Positions 27,193-36,711 of a stretch of 64,000 nucleotides of DNA are shown one piece after another (position 1 is the stretch's first letter; the number at the start of each line of letters is the position of its first letter). Source of the DNA: Herbaspirillum sp. Sphag64 (GTDB taxonomy: Bacteria; Pseudomonadota; Gammaproteobacteria; Burkholderiales; Burkholderiaceae_D); assembly GCF_014192645.1 (NCBI RefSeq), contig NZ_JACHYE010000003.1, forward strand, positions 248,001-312,000, in the 5' to 3' direction. Made by a program: the position numbers and the translations under genes. The notes under the pieces were generated by a model, which saw only the letters and a list, made by a program, of their open reading frames with translations, searched no databases and was not told where the DNA came from.

Positions 27193-30100
27193 ATGGCGTC
27201 AGATAAATCTGTAATTGGTCAATCAAGGGCCGCTATGGGCGCTCAGGAAGCTTGGAAAGGAAAGCAATTTCTCAGCGAGGAGCATAACAGTGAACTACTC
27301 AAGAGACTCGCACGCGTGCCGGGAAGAAACGCGAACACTCTCACGGCGCAACAAATTGCTGGGAGCACGATAGGCCTGCTGGCTTTGGTTACCAATATTA
27401 GAACGACACCAGCGATTTTGACGCAAGGCAGCAGCAAACCCAATCAGTCACAAGAAATAGGACGATTTTCTGGGCCGCAGTATCACAATTTATCGAATTC
27501 GAGCAATCCCGCTGGAGTAGAGTCTATGCCTATGCTGGCGGGTGCAATACGTTCGGCGCACAATGATCTTGCAACACAAGCCGATGCAGATAACTTAAGC
27601 CGGCCCAGAAGGCATGTTATCGGATCCGTTGAGGTAGAAAAGCTTGTCATTCCTGAAGCGACAATACACCGGAAAAACTATCCTTACGATGTCGCTAAAA
27701 ATAGCAAAGGCATGTTGGTCAGAGAGTTCGAGGAAAATCTCTACGTTGCGGCACCTGTGAAAGACAGACTGTCCATTTATTTGCATGGGCTCAAACCTGC
27801 GAGCGACTTTAATATTGTGCAAAACATGCTTGACGTGCCAGCTCTGATTGCATCTCAATCCAGGGCAGGAGCAATCGCAATGGCCAGGCAGAAATATGGT
27901 GAAGATTCCTTTGATATTTACGAATTACATTCAAATGGGTTTACTGGCGCGTCGCTGGAAAGTAACTATGTGGATGGACGGTTAAGCCCTGATCAGTTGC
28001 TGAAAATAAATAAGAATCACAATCGCATGTTGGTGCAATCGGAAATACATATCGATGCAGAGGCTGGACGTCCAGAGTTGATTGCAATGGTTAAAGCGGG
28101 GGGCGCGCAATCAAAGCATGTCGTACCGGGTAGCATCCTTGCTATGGACGGTATGTTGCAAACATCATTTAGTGGATATTTATACATACCTGTCTCAGCC
28201 ATGCACTCCTATCGCGTGGGTTCGGATTACCTTGCAGAAAGCACAGTCAATTTCTTGCGCTGTTCGGAGACAGAAGAGGGTGGAATGGCATATGGAAAGG
28301 AAAATTTTGGCAAAAACAACTTTATGCTCTACAAAATTAAGGCCAATTCAAACCTTGGAATTTTTTGGTATCAAAATTATCTGTTCAATCAAAAAAATAC
28401 AGCTGAAAAACTAGGAATTAATCCTGAAAATTTATTTGATACTTCAACGCTTTCCAAGCGAGACAGGCATTTTTTTGAATACCGTATGGTAGATCTTCGC
28501 GCCAAAATAGATAAAAAGGATTGGGAGAAGATTTTTGATCCGGGGCAGAAATTGGCTGAAATCGATACATCAATATCAAAAAGGTTGGCGGCTGCTCAAA
28601 AGGAAATTGAGGATATCGCGGCGCTATATGATCCTATTCTTAATCCACTATATTTCATAGAAAATTATATAAAAAGTGAAATTTTAGAATATGAAAAGAT
28701 AACCGGAAAAAATACCGAATTGTTGCCTGAAAGTAAAATAAAAATTTCCTATTGCCGATCAGATGCCATTGTAATCGACCAGAGTGGACCGAGTCGTATT
28801 CCACACCCGAAGCCTGTTCCCGAAATTAGTTACTCTATGATAGATATTATTACCGGGCAGTATCTACGTGATCTAAACAGTCTGCACGGACCTGCAGGGT
28901 ATCTGATTTTGGGATTTGAGCATGAAAAACTGATTAAAAAATTAACAGAAATTGATCTTCAGAACACAATGCTTGATCAGCTTTCAAATTATTTCTCAAT
29001 CTCTAAAAATGTAGAGGGCATTAAAAAATATCATGTCGATATGATACGTCTGCGTTGCCTTCAATATCTGGATAATAAAAATATAAGTGGAAGTGGTAAA
29101 CGGGCCGTTGAGGAATTTTTAGCAGGAAAAATTCATGCAAAGGAAGTGTTTTTTCACGAAATTAAATTGAATGGTGTATTTTTAGTTCCGGTTAAAAATG
29201 GAGGTATTTTATTTAGTGTAAATGATAAAAAATATTTTGAGGCGCTAGAAAAAAATATAAATGTATATATATCTGGAAATTTTGTCGAAATATCGATTCC
29301 AGGATTCCCGGAGTCAGATGAATTTAGAAGCTGGATATTGAATAAAATACCTTATTATTATCAGGATAAATACAGAAACAATCCATCATTATTTTCTGCG
29401 AAAGTAGTTAATGTGGAAATTCACAATGACGGTCCATTCTGGGGAAGTAACTTCCCGATCAGGCAAGACACTCAGCTACCTTTTACTCTGAGTAAACCTC
29501 AAGAACTGGGAAAATTGATCGATGGTATCGTGTTCAGTGAAAAAGATCGGCTGTCAAAAGATATCGACTACCTAATCCGCACACCTAAAGAACAGCTCAT
29601 ACACGTGTTCTCGGACATTACTCGTGATGTACTCGGATTTGCCGCCTTGGTGGCAGGGTTCGCTATCACGGGAGGTTCAACCAGTGCTGCGTGGTCTCGT
29701 ATTATGATCCCCTTGGCCATTGACGCTGCTTCGGTAGTTAACAGCTTGCTGCAAGCGGCATCGGCTGATCGTATAAGTCGTGTTGAAGAGTGCCAAGCCG
29801 AAGCCTTGATGGCTGGTGCACTCGGGATCATGGGTTTGGGTATCGGCGTCAAACTAGATGCGAAACTTCTTAAACAAGGTGTCAGTGTAAGTAAAGCCCT
29901 CAAGCTATTCCGTCAACAAAAAAGTGGTTTTAACAATCGACAGAAATGGTTTATGTCACCAACACGACTCGACGATGGGCGCATTGGTTATCCATTGAGT
30001 CCCCAGCGGCCACCAGCGCTTGGCGTTGAGCCAGATAGTGCCAAAGCTGTTCTTCCCGTCGGAGGGGCGGATGATGCTGCCAATATTCCCTGGGGGCAAG

Positions 30101-31428
30101 GGAAACTCGTCGACGAGATAAAAACGGGAAAGATTGCAGAAAACGGGAGGATGCAGATTGATCACGACGCGAAGCAGGGAGCGCCGCATCTTGCTCCTCT
30201 CAACGGTGCAGTGACGGCAGTGGATGTCTTCAAGCCCCGCCCAGCCGGCATCATTCAAGGGGTGGAGGTGATTATTCCGATGGATGGCGTGGAAATGTTT
30301 GTCGAGAGAAACATTATCAAATACAGGGTAAAAAATGTAGATGGAGATGTAATTATTGTTAAATATGATTCAGATAAAGGAGGTTGGCATCGTGTTTTCA
30401 TCGATAGATCTGTCTCAACCGATTTTATATTGATAAAAAAAACAGATAATTCTTATCAATGTAAAATTGTTTCAGAGAAAGAATTCTCAAGTGCGAAAAA
30501 AAATGGATTTGCAGAGCCAGTTAAATTCAGGAAAGTAAATTTTGGACGCATTCCTAAAGTTCCTGTGAATCCACGGTCAATTCCGAAGAAAATTCATTCG
30601 GTGTGGATCGGCGACGATATTAGTCTAGAATTATCTGAAAATATTATCAATAATGCAAAAAATAGTGGTGGTTACGAATATACTTTGTTCGTTGATGCAA
30701 ATGAGGGAAAATTAAAAAATATTGAAAAAATGATAAACAATAAAGTTTCGAATCTGAAGGTCGTCGATCTGAATAAAGAGGATTTTTTTAAAAAATTTAA
30801 AGGTGATGATACGTACAGAATGTATGAGTTTTTTCGTTCGGGAAGGACGCAGAACCTAGCAGCATGCTCTGATGTATTAAGATACAAGGTACTGAATGAA
30901 TTTGGCGGAACCTACCTTGATGCTGATGATTCTATCGTTAAATTTGTTGGAAACGTTGACCTGAAGGCAAAGAAAAATGACATTTTGCTAAATAGGTCTA
31001 TTGGGCATCAAGGTACTAATTTTTTTGGATTTGGAAATAGCAATATCGCATGCCATCCGGACAATAAGATGTTGGATGAAATAATTGGTGAAATGATTGT
31101 TAGATTCGATGAAAATAGAAATTGGTTATTTAAAAATAGGCCTCGGGTTAATTTTTTTTCTAAAAAAGAAGATGTTATAAAATTTCATGAGTATCAGAAA
31201 AAAATATTTCATATAACAGGCCCTGATTTGCTAACTGATGTAATCAAAAAGAAAAATACAGGTTCTGGATATATGGCTAATCTGGAGATGGAGGTAGAAA
31301 TTAACAATATAATTTTACCTAAAGAATTTGAGGCGGCGAAAATAAATGCTGAAAATTATTACTTTCCTTTCCATAAACGTTTTCCGATAAAAATCGGTAG
31401 TCAGAACTCCATGAGGCAAGTCCGTTAG
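27193..31428 (+). CDS. large putative toxin with C-terminal TcdB/PaTox-like glycosyltransferase domain
   Basis: A 1411-residue protein with no signal peptide. Residues about 1130-1411 form a GT-A glycosyltransferase: IHSVWIGDD with Trp1138, then AACSDVLR with Asp1227 and Arg1230, then GGTYLDADD with the metal-binding Asp1243 and Asp1245. The spacing of Asp, Arg and DxD equals that of clostridial TcdB (Asp270, Arg273, Asp286, Asp288), but the distance from Trp to Asp is about 80 residues shorter, as in compact toxins such as PaTox. Hydrophobic stretches at about 812-850 and 868-890 could be membrane-inserting. Residues 1-800 I do not recognise. The coding DNA is AT-rich in blocks unlike the chromosome. 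It probably glycosylates a protein of a target cell; secretion route and target are unknown. Confidence 0.75.
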   Translation: MASDKSVIGQSRAAMGAQEAWKGKQFLSEEHNSELLKRLARVPGRNANTLTAQQIAGSTIGLLALVTNIRTTPAILTQGSSKPNQSQEIGRFSGPQYHNLSNSSNPAGVESMPMLAGAIRSAHNDLATQADADNLSRPRRHVIGSVEVEKLVIPEATIHRKNYPYDVAKNSKGMLVREFEENLYVAAPVKDRLSIYLHGLKPASDFNIVQNMLDVPALIASQSRAGAIAMARQKYGEDSFDIYELHSNGFTGASLESNYVDGRLSPDQLLKINKNHNRMLVQSEIHIDAEAGRPELIAMVKAGGAQSKHVVPGSILAMDGMLQTSFSGYLYIPVSAMHSYRVGSDYLAESTVNFLRCSETEEGGMAYGKENFGKNNFMLYKIKANSNLGIFWYQNYLFNQKNTAEKLGINPENLFDTSTLSKRDRHFFEYRMVDLRAKIDKKDWEKIFDPGQKLAEIDTSISKRLAAAQKEIEDIAALYDPILNPLYFIENYIKSEILEYEKITGKNTELLPESKIKISYCRSDAIVIDQSGPSRIPHPKPVPEISYSMIDIITGQYLRDLNSLHGPAGYLILGFEHEKLIKKLTEIDLQNTMLDQLSNYFSISKNVEGIKKYHVDMIRLRCLQYLDNKNISGSGKRAVEEFLAGKIHAKEVFFHEIKLNGVFLVPVKNGGILFSVNDKKYFEALEKNINVYISGNFVEISIPGFPESDEFRSWILNKIPYYYQDKYRNNPSLFSAKVVNVEIHNDGPFWGSNFPIRQDTQLPFTLSKPQELGKLIDGIVFSEKDRLSKDIDYLIRTPKEQLIHVFSDITRDVLGFAALVAGFAITGGSTSAAWSRIMIPLAIDAASVVNSLLQAASADRISRVEECQAEALMAGALGIMGLGIGVKLDAKLLKQGVSVSKALKLFRQQKSGFNNRQKWFMSPTRLDDGRIGYPLSPQRPPALGVEPDSAKAVLPVGGADDAANIPWGQGKLVDEIKTGKIAENGRMQIDHDAKQGAPHLAPLNGAVTAVDVFKPRPAGIIQGVEVIIPMDGVEMFVERNIIKYRVKNVDGDVIIVKYDSDKGGWHRVFIDRSVSTDFILIKKTDNSYQCKIVSEKEFSSAKKNGFAEPVKFRKVNFGRIPKVPVNPRSIPKKIHSVWIGDDISLELSENIINNAKNSGGYEYTLFVDANEGKLKNIEKMINNKVSNLKVVDLNKEDFFKKFKGDDTYRMYEFFRSGRTQNLAACSDVLRYKVLNEFGGTYLDADDSIVKFVGNVDLKAKKNDILLNRSIGHQGTNFFGFGNSNIACHPDNKMLDEIIGEMIVRFDENRNWLFKNRPRVNFFSKKEDVIKFHEYQKKIFHITGPDLLTDVIKKKNTGSGYMANLEMEVEINNIILPKEFEAAKINAENYYFPFHKRFPIKIGSQNSMRQVR

Positions 31429-31986
31429 AACCTTGGTCATCCTGACAGTAGTTCGCCCGCACAAAATTGAAATTACCGAGACATATTTTTGCGTACTGGT
31501 TGTGAAGCCGTTTGTCTAATTAGCTCATTATCTGATCGGCGCTTGGGTCACGGTTGCATAAAAAGCCTTGCCAATGCCGTTGGTGGTTTTTTTCGTTGTT
31601 GCGCTTACTAGCTTATGCCTCATCCCAGAATGTGTTGAGACCTTCGATCCGTTCGTCCGAGGCGTGGCGCGCAGGGCGGCGGCTTCGGGACGGCTGATCG
31701 CTGGTGCGGTTTGGTCGTCGGCATCGGCATCCTGATTGACTTCACGCACGAGAGCGCTAGCGAAAATGATTCGCATTGGCGAGTGGATGCCTGCACTGAT
31801 ATCGCGGCCGAGTTTAATGAAGTCGGCGAAATTTTCTTTGGGGTCGGGACCGTGAGTCCATTGAAAGTCTTGGTAGGCGGGGTTGGTATTGTGCTGTGGT
31901 CAGACGTGTTGAAGCTAGGCACAAACTTCGGTACGCGGAAATTTGAGGCATAGCGTGACTCCTTAGGCAGCTGGTTTACTCTTGAT
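31429..31986. other. 558-base region of decayed sequence after the toxin
   Basis: No intact gene is visible. At 31493-31519 the plus strand encodes VLVVKPFV and a stop, closely similar in bases and residues to the last codons of the ketosynthase at 20242-21483 (ALIAKPFV); this may be a leftover 3' end or chance. The rest contains the broken reading frame described separately. Confidence 0.4.
31528..31960 (-). pseudogene. frameshifted remnant of an unrecognised gene
   Basis: On the minus strand, protein-like sequence passes between frames: SRYASNFRVPKFVPSFNT in one, then NTNPAYQDFQWTHGPDP and ENFADFIKLGRDISAGIHSP in another, and possibly ASDERIEGLNTFWDEA in a third. No single frame is open across the region with a good start. 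I do not recognise the parent family. It lies between the toxin and the iron-uptake genes and marks the edge of the accessory patch. Confidence 0.35.
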
Positions 31987-33513
31987 TCAGGGCGAACGAG
32001 GTTTGCTATCACTGCCTCCCAACTTCCGGCGTAATCGTCGCCAGCCGATCACCACGGCACTGACCGACAGCGCCAGACCACCGAGACTGAGCAATAGCAA
32101 AACCGTTGTGCGCCAGCCTGGATGGCGCAGCATCGGCGCCAGATCCCAACTGTGCAGCAGGCTGAACAGCCAGCGTCCGGTACGCTCAGTACGATCCAGA
32201 CTTAATACCGGTTCACCGGTACTGACATCGATGTAGACCGTGCTTGTGCCGGGATCGGCAAAGGTCAGCCTGAGCACAGGCAAGTGGCGGCTGGCGTCTC
32301 CCATCATGGCTTGTGGGTCGCGTCGGTAATAGTAGTTGTCATAGTCGTTAAGCGACATGCTGCTCGTGATCGGATAAGGGAACAATCGTTGCGCCGCCTT
32401 CTGTAATCGTGCCAGCGGCCACTGCGGCAGGATAGTCAGCGTTTTCTTGTCCTGCAGGAGCAGGCGTGTGCGATCAGCCTGATCCCGCGCCAGCACAAAC
32501 GGCTGACCATCCAGCACCTTCCATTCGAGCATGACGGCCTCAAAACCATGGAGATGCAATTGCCGTAGTAAAGCATCCGGAGGGATGTTGAGGTGCATCT
32601 GGTCAGACACCTCACCGGTATAGGCAGCCAGATTCGGGGACATGTTTGCCGAGAATACGCTCAAGGGATTCATCGACATCAGTCCGCTGAAAATCCAGCT
32701 CAGCGTGATCGCAGCAAAGCCTAGCCCAAGCAGGTGATGCCAGCGCATCCAGCCACTGGCATACGGCGAGCGCGAGCCCGACTTGTAGCGACCATTGAAG
32801 CGCCAACGCCAGATGCCAACCAGAATGCCACTGCACGCCAGTAGTACGCAGACGAACGACAGTGCGATTACAGTCCAGCTCCAAACGTTGTCTACCGGCT
32901 GATTCTTGAGTGGATACAGCCAGTGCAGCCATGCGCCGACAAGGTTCCAGCGACGTTGTGCCAATGGTGCCTGCAGGATGATCTCGCCGGTCTGTGATGA
33001 GATATACAGCAGGCTGGCATCGGCATCGTCCATTTGCACCATGTGCAGTGGACGATGCTGGTTAAAGCCTCGCGAGTGTGTCCAGCGGTCTTCATTGATT
33101 GACCCCAGATAGCGCGCCGGGACGCCGGGCAGGAATACCTGCGCCGCACGCAGCGCTGCATCAGTGCTAAAGCTGCCTGCCACCTTGCCGGTAAGGGCAT
33201 CAACGACTGCGCGCTTGCCATCCGCGCCTTGCAGCACATAGCGCGGACGACCATCGGTGGCCTGCAACACAAGCCGTTGTACGCTACCGATGTCAAGCGC
33301 AGTGAGTTGCCCGGGGGACAGATAGGGCAATTGCTGTTCCAGTGTCGGCAGATGCTGCAGGCGATCCCAGGGCGTGAGCTTGGGATAGCCGACATACAAC
33401 ATCACCATGCCACTGACAAACCAAAGCGTCATCAGCAGGCAGCCGAAGATACCTGCCCAGCGATGCAGCAGATAGATCCAGCGCCGTGGACGCGTCCATG
33501 TTTGACTGAACAT
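31987..33513 (-). CDS. PepSY-associated membrane protein (siderophore/iron uptake type)
   Basis: A 508-residue inner-membrane protein of the PepSY_TM family. The first helix follows RRWIYLLHRWAGIFGCLLM, then comes a PepSY-bearing periplasmic part, further helices near 200-270 (WTVIALSFVCVLLACSGILV), a second periplasmic part and a last helix before the basic C-terminus. Histidines in or near the helices (LHRW, WMRWHHLLG) may bind haem, as in the FoxB/FsrB-like reductases of this family. It starts two bases after the TonB receptor stop (TAAGCATG), so the two are coupled. The likely role is reductive release of iron from an imported siderophore. Confidence 0.85.
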   Translation of the reverse strand: MFSQTWTRPRRWIYLLHRWAGIFGCLLMTLWFVSGMVMLYVGYPKLTPWDRLQHLPTLEQQLPYLSPGQLTALDIGSVQRLVLQATDGRPRYVLQGADGKRAVVDALTGKVAGSFSTDAALRAAQVFLPGVPARYLGSINEDRWTHSRGFNQHRPLHMVQMDDADASLLYISSQTGEIILQAPLAQRRWNLVGAWLHWLYPLKNQPVDNVWSWTVIALSFVCVLLACSGILVGIWRWRFNGRYKSGSRSPYASGWMRWHHLLGLGFAAITLSWIFSGLMSMNPLSVFSANMSPNLAAYTGEVSDQMHLNIPPDALLRQLHLHGFEAVMLEWKVLDGQPFVLARDQADRTRLLLQDKKTLTILPQWPLARLQKAAQRLFPYPITSSMSLNDYDNYYYRRDPQAMMGDASRHLPVLRLTFADPGTSTVYIDVSTGEPVLSLDRTERTGRWLFSLLHSWDLAPMLRHPGWRTTVLLLLSLGGLALSVSAVVIGWRRLRRKLGGSDSKPRSP

Positions 33514-33515
33514 GC

Positions 33516-35678
33516 TTAGAACCGGTGATTGACACTCAGCATGACTTCGCGACCGGGGCCGTACAACCATTGGGTATCGTTGTAATAAGCAGTCGTGAAG
33601 TAATGCTTGTCGAATACATTGTTGGCGCGCAAGGTGACCGTGGTGTCAGGTCGGGCCTGCCATTTGAGCGCCAGATCGATGGTGGTGTAGGCCGGTAACA
33701 TGAGCGTGTTGGCATTGTCGGCAAAGCGTCGGCCGACGTATTGCAAGCCACTGCTGGCAGTCCAGGTGGGCATGAAGTCCCAGCTCAACCAGGCATTGGC
33801 AAGTCGTTCCGGGACGTTGGTAGGCACATTGCCGTCACGCGAGACGGCCACGCCGTTGACCGATTCCGAGAAGTTGTCGTAACGGGCACGCAGCAGAGCC
33901 GCATTCAGGTCGAGCTTCCATGTTTCAGCAAAGGCCAGCGACAGGGTTGCCTCGATACCGTGTGACGACTGCTCACCGATCTGGATGTTTTGTGTCGGAT
34001 TGCTGGCGTCACGCGTGAGCAGATTGTTCTTGCGAATCTGATAGGCGGCCAGTGTCCATTCACCACGCTTGGCCCAGAAGCTTTGCTTGATACCGACTTC
34101 CAGCTGACGCCCGATCGAGAGGTCGAATTTGCTGTTGGACTGGGTCAAAAACAACATGCTGCTCACAGGTGCAGCAGCCTTGGCATATTGGCCGTAGACG
34201 CTCAGTTCCGGCGTGACCGCAAATACTGTGCCCAAGCGCCAACCCACGCTAGCGAACTGCTGCTCGAAATTGTTGGTTGGTGTGATCAGGTCGCTACGGG
34301 AGACATCGGAATGGTCAAAGCGCAGTCCGGCCATCACCGAGAGCTGGTCTGTCAGGTCGAGTTTGTCTTCCGAGAACAGCGCATATTGGGTCGCCGTGTT
34401 GCGAAAGCGCGGCAGGAACGCAACTGCGCTGCTGTAGGTGCCGGGATCGAAGTTGGTTGGATCAACCGAAGTGAAGGAGCCTGTATAGGTGTTGTTGGTG
34501 TGCAAAAAGGTCGTGCGATTGACGTCAAAGCCGAGCGAAACCTGATTTTTCAGACCCAGCAGGTGGCCATCAAAAGTGACGTTGGTGGTATTGCCGGTCT
34601 GTGACTGATCATGCCGAATCTCGGTTGCGCCAGAGCGGTCGATCAAGCCAGTACTGGCGTTGTAGGTGTAATCCTCCGCATTGCGCCAGTAGCGAATACT
34701 GTTGATCTGGTACAACTGCGTATGGACCTTGGTCTCAGCGTTGGGAGTCCACTGGGCTTCGAGTTGGGTCCAGCGATCGCGGAAGTCGATGTCGCTGTTA
34801 TTGACATCGTAATTTTCGTTACGCAGGGATGACAGTTGCTGTCCGTTGACCAGCGGCGTACCAAAATAATGCATTGGCCGCTGATGTCCCTGTGCATAGC
34901 TCAATTGCAGAAACAATTCAGGCGAGACATCAAGGCGCAAGGCAGCTGATACCGAAAGATTATTTGAATAGCCGCGATCAACCCAGCCATCGGAGCGATC
35001 GCCACTGATGTCGACGCGGTAGGACCACTTGTCGTCAATCGCACCGCCGCTACCAAAGTTCATCTTTTGCGTATTGTTGGTACCGACCGTGAAGCCGACC
35101 TCGCTCTCAATCGGTCCCCGGCTTGGTTTTTTGGGGACCACGTTGACCACCCCACCGATAGCACCGTCACCATAAATCACGGATGCCGGGCCACGCAGCA
35201 CATCGATGTGATCGATGCTAGCGGTATCAAACGGAAAACTGATACCGACGCCGCCATATTGGCGTACGCCGTCATAGAGCCACATGACCGAGGTGGTATC
35301 GGTAAAGCCGCGCACCGACAACGAGCTGCCGCTGTTACCGGGATGTCCCATGTTGCTGTAACCGGTCGAGCGCGTAATGGCGTCGACGATCTTGCTGTCG
35401 CCATATTCATCGAGCTGTTCGCGGGTGATTACGCTCACGCTGGCAGGCGTTTCCAATGGCGTCAGATCAAGATTGGAGCCGACTGTGACCGGCTTGTCGA
35501 GTTGGCCGGCAGTATTTGCCGAGACGGAAATCGCTGGCAAGGCAGCTTCCTGGGAGTCGGCCGCCCAGACTGAGAGCGTTGGCAATAATGCGCATGGTGC
35601 GCAGGCCAGCAGACGTAGCCAGTGGTGAGAAAAGGGGGCGTACGGAGAGCGAGTTGATGTTGTTTTTTTCATGGTCAT
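33516..35678 (-). CDS. TonB-dependent siderophore receptor
   Basis: A 720-residue outer-membrane receptor. The signal peptide ends near VWAA-DS. The plug domain (about 60-170) has the typical TPLETPASVSVITREQLDEY, LSVRGF and DVLRGPASVIYGDGAIGG segments, and the beta-barrel ends in a terminal phenylalanine (VMLSVNHRF). It takes up a ferric chelate with energy from TonB. Two ATGs lie two codons apart at the start and neither has a strong ribosome site. No convincing Fur box was found in the 150 bases upstream. It is coupled to the PepSY gene downstream. The exact siderophore is not deducible, and a copper chelate is possible given the DUF2946 neighbour. Confidence 0.9.
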   Translation of the reverse strand: MTMKKTTSTRSPYAPFSHHWLRLLACAPCALLPTLSVWAADSQEAALPAISVSANTAGQLDKPVTVGSNLDLTPLETPASVSVITREQLDEYGDSKIVDAITRSTGYSNMGHPGNSGSSLSVRGFTDTTSVMWLYDGVRQYGGVGISFPFDTASIDHIDVLRGPASVIYGDGAIGGVVNVVPKKPSRGPIESEVGFTVGTNNTQKMNFGSGGAIDDKWSYRVDISGDRSDGWVDRGYSNNLSVSAALRLDVSPELFLQLSYAQGHQRPMHYFGTPLVNGQQLSSLRNENYDVNNSDIDFRDRWTQLEAQWTPNAETKVHTQLYQINSIRYWRNAEDYTYNASTGLIDRSGATEIRHDQSQTGNTTNVTFDGHLLGLKNQVSLGFDVNRTTFLHTNNTYTGSFTSVDPTNFDPGTYSSAVAFLPRFRNTATQYALFSEDKLDLTDQLSVMAGLRFDHSDVSRSDLITPTNNFEQQFASVGWRLGTVFAVTPELSVYGQYAKAAAPVSSMLFLTQSNSKFDLSIGRQLEVGIKQSFWAKRGEWTLAAYQIRKNNLLTRDASNPTQNIQIGEQSSHGIEATLSLAFAETWKLDLNAALLRARYDNFSESVNGVAVSRDGNVPTNVPERLANAWLSWDFMPTWTASSGLQYVGRRFADNANTLMLPAYTTIDLALKWQARPDTTVTLRANNVFDKHYFTTAYYNDTQWLYGPGREVMLSVNHRF

Positions 35679-35770
35679 GATGAGTTCGATGCGTTCGATA
35701 AGCGCAGCCGAGCGACACTACGCCTGATCGCACGAGTGTGATCGAGACAGGCGCAGGTCGCGCAGATGCC

Positions 35771-35795
35771 GGCACTAGCCCTGAGAGCTAGTGCC
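35771..35795. repeat. hairpin between the DUF2946 gene and the TonB receptor
   Basis: A perfect nine-base inverted repeat (GGCACTAGC / GCTAGTGCC, seven-base loop) lies 34 bases after the DUF2946 stop and upstream of the receptor. It has no T-tract on either strand. It may attenuate readthrough or stabilise the upstream message. Confidence 0.5.
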
Positions 35796-35828
35796 GCAGC
35801 AGGGCGGCGGGAGTGTTGATGTAGCGGG

Positions 35829-36209
35829 TTAAGCTTCGAATGCAGGCGGGCCGCGCGGCCGATTCGTCAACCATGCAGAGCGCAACACAAAACCCTGCGC
35901 CTTGGTGACTGGGAGGGAAAAACGGTAGACCAAATGACCAAGAACCAGATCGATACGATCTGGTGAGGAAGTGGCGATGGTGTGCTTGCAGCAGAGGGGG
36001 CAGTGCCGATGATGATCCTGATGGTTCTGCTTGCTGGTCGGATCAAGCAGTTGTGCCGTGGTGCCGGTGACGGAGCAGACATCGTCACCGGGTACATCGT
36101 GGACGACAGTCGCGCTTTCTGCCTGCATGGGTACAGCCCACAACATCGTCAATAGGGAGACGATGCAGAGCCAGCACAACAGTCGGACCAGGTACGCAGT
36201 ATTTTTCAT
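35829..36209 (-). CDS. DUF2946 family protein
   Basis: A 126-residue protein with an N-terminal hydrophobic segment that looks like a signal peptide or anchor (LVRLLCWLCIVSLLTMLWAV). A cysteine/histidine-rich motif HHRHCPLCCKH follows in the middle, and the family's C-terminal RGPPAF comes last. DUF2946 genes are often next to TonB receptors, PepSY proteins and copper genes, and a metal-binding periplasmic role is usually suggested. The ATG at 36209 starts the hydrophobic segment; a longer frame to 36251 is less likely. It precedes the TonB receptor on the same strand. Confidence 0.75.
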   Translation of the reverse strand: MKNTAYLVRLLCWLCIVSLLTMLWAVPMQAESATVVHDVPGDDVCSVTGTTAQLLDPTSKQNHQDHHRHCPLCCKHTIATSSPDRIDLVLGHLVYRFSLPVTKAQGFVLRSAWLTNRPRGPPAFEA

Positions 36210-36711
36210 CGGCGCCGATTCTACATGGCGGGATGACAATGTGACTGCCAATGAAGGGGGGCTGCGACAATTGGTCGCATGTAGAAGGCGCGTCAGCGCC
36301 GGTCAGTAGGCGGTAGCAGCGATAGTTGCAAGCGCCAGGCGCTGGAAAATAAGTGATCTCTCGATGCGATGTCGACAATATTTATCTGCCGCATGCATTT
36401 CCGAGTACCTTCATGGTTCATTCAAGTAGCCAAATTTGACGGATCAGCAGGCAATCGCCGCAGCATTACAAGGCGACTTCTCGATGGTATTTTTTACAGT
36501 GCATATCCATAAAAAATCGCTTCTCGACACGAAGCGCGTTCCCGGATGGTGAATGGATTCAAACTCAATTTTGATGCCAATTTGGCCCTCCTCTGCAGCG
36601 TTTTACAACAAATGGTATTCTCAGCGCCCTGTAAGGGATTCTTAATTGTATGTCCCTTAGGTTTTGCAATTGCTGCTATGACAAGCAGCTCACTGAATAG
36701 CATTTGTAGGT
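36210..36711. other. 502-base gap with no supported gene
   Basis: I see no coding pattern in either strand. A seven-base inverted repeat (TAAGGGA / TCCCTTA, 36632-36659) lies 53 bases before the small cysteine-rich gene and could be part of its leader. Confidence 0.4.

Noticed and set aside
35679-35828. Search for a Fur box before the TonB receptor
   Set aside because: No stretch resembles the GATAATGATAATCATTATC consensus closely enough to report.
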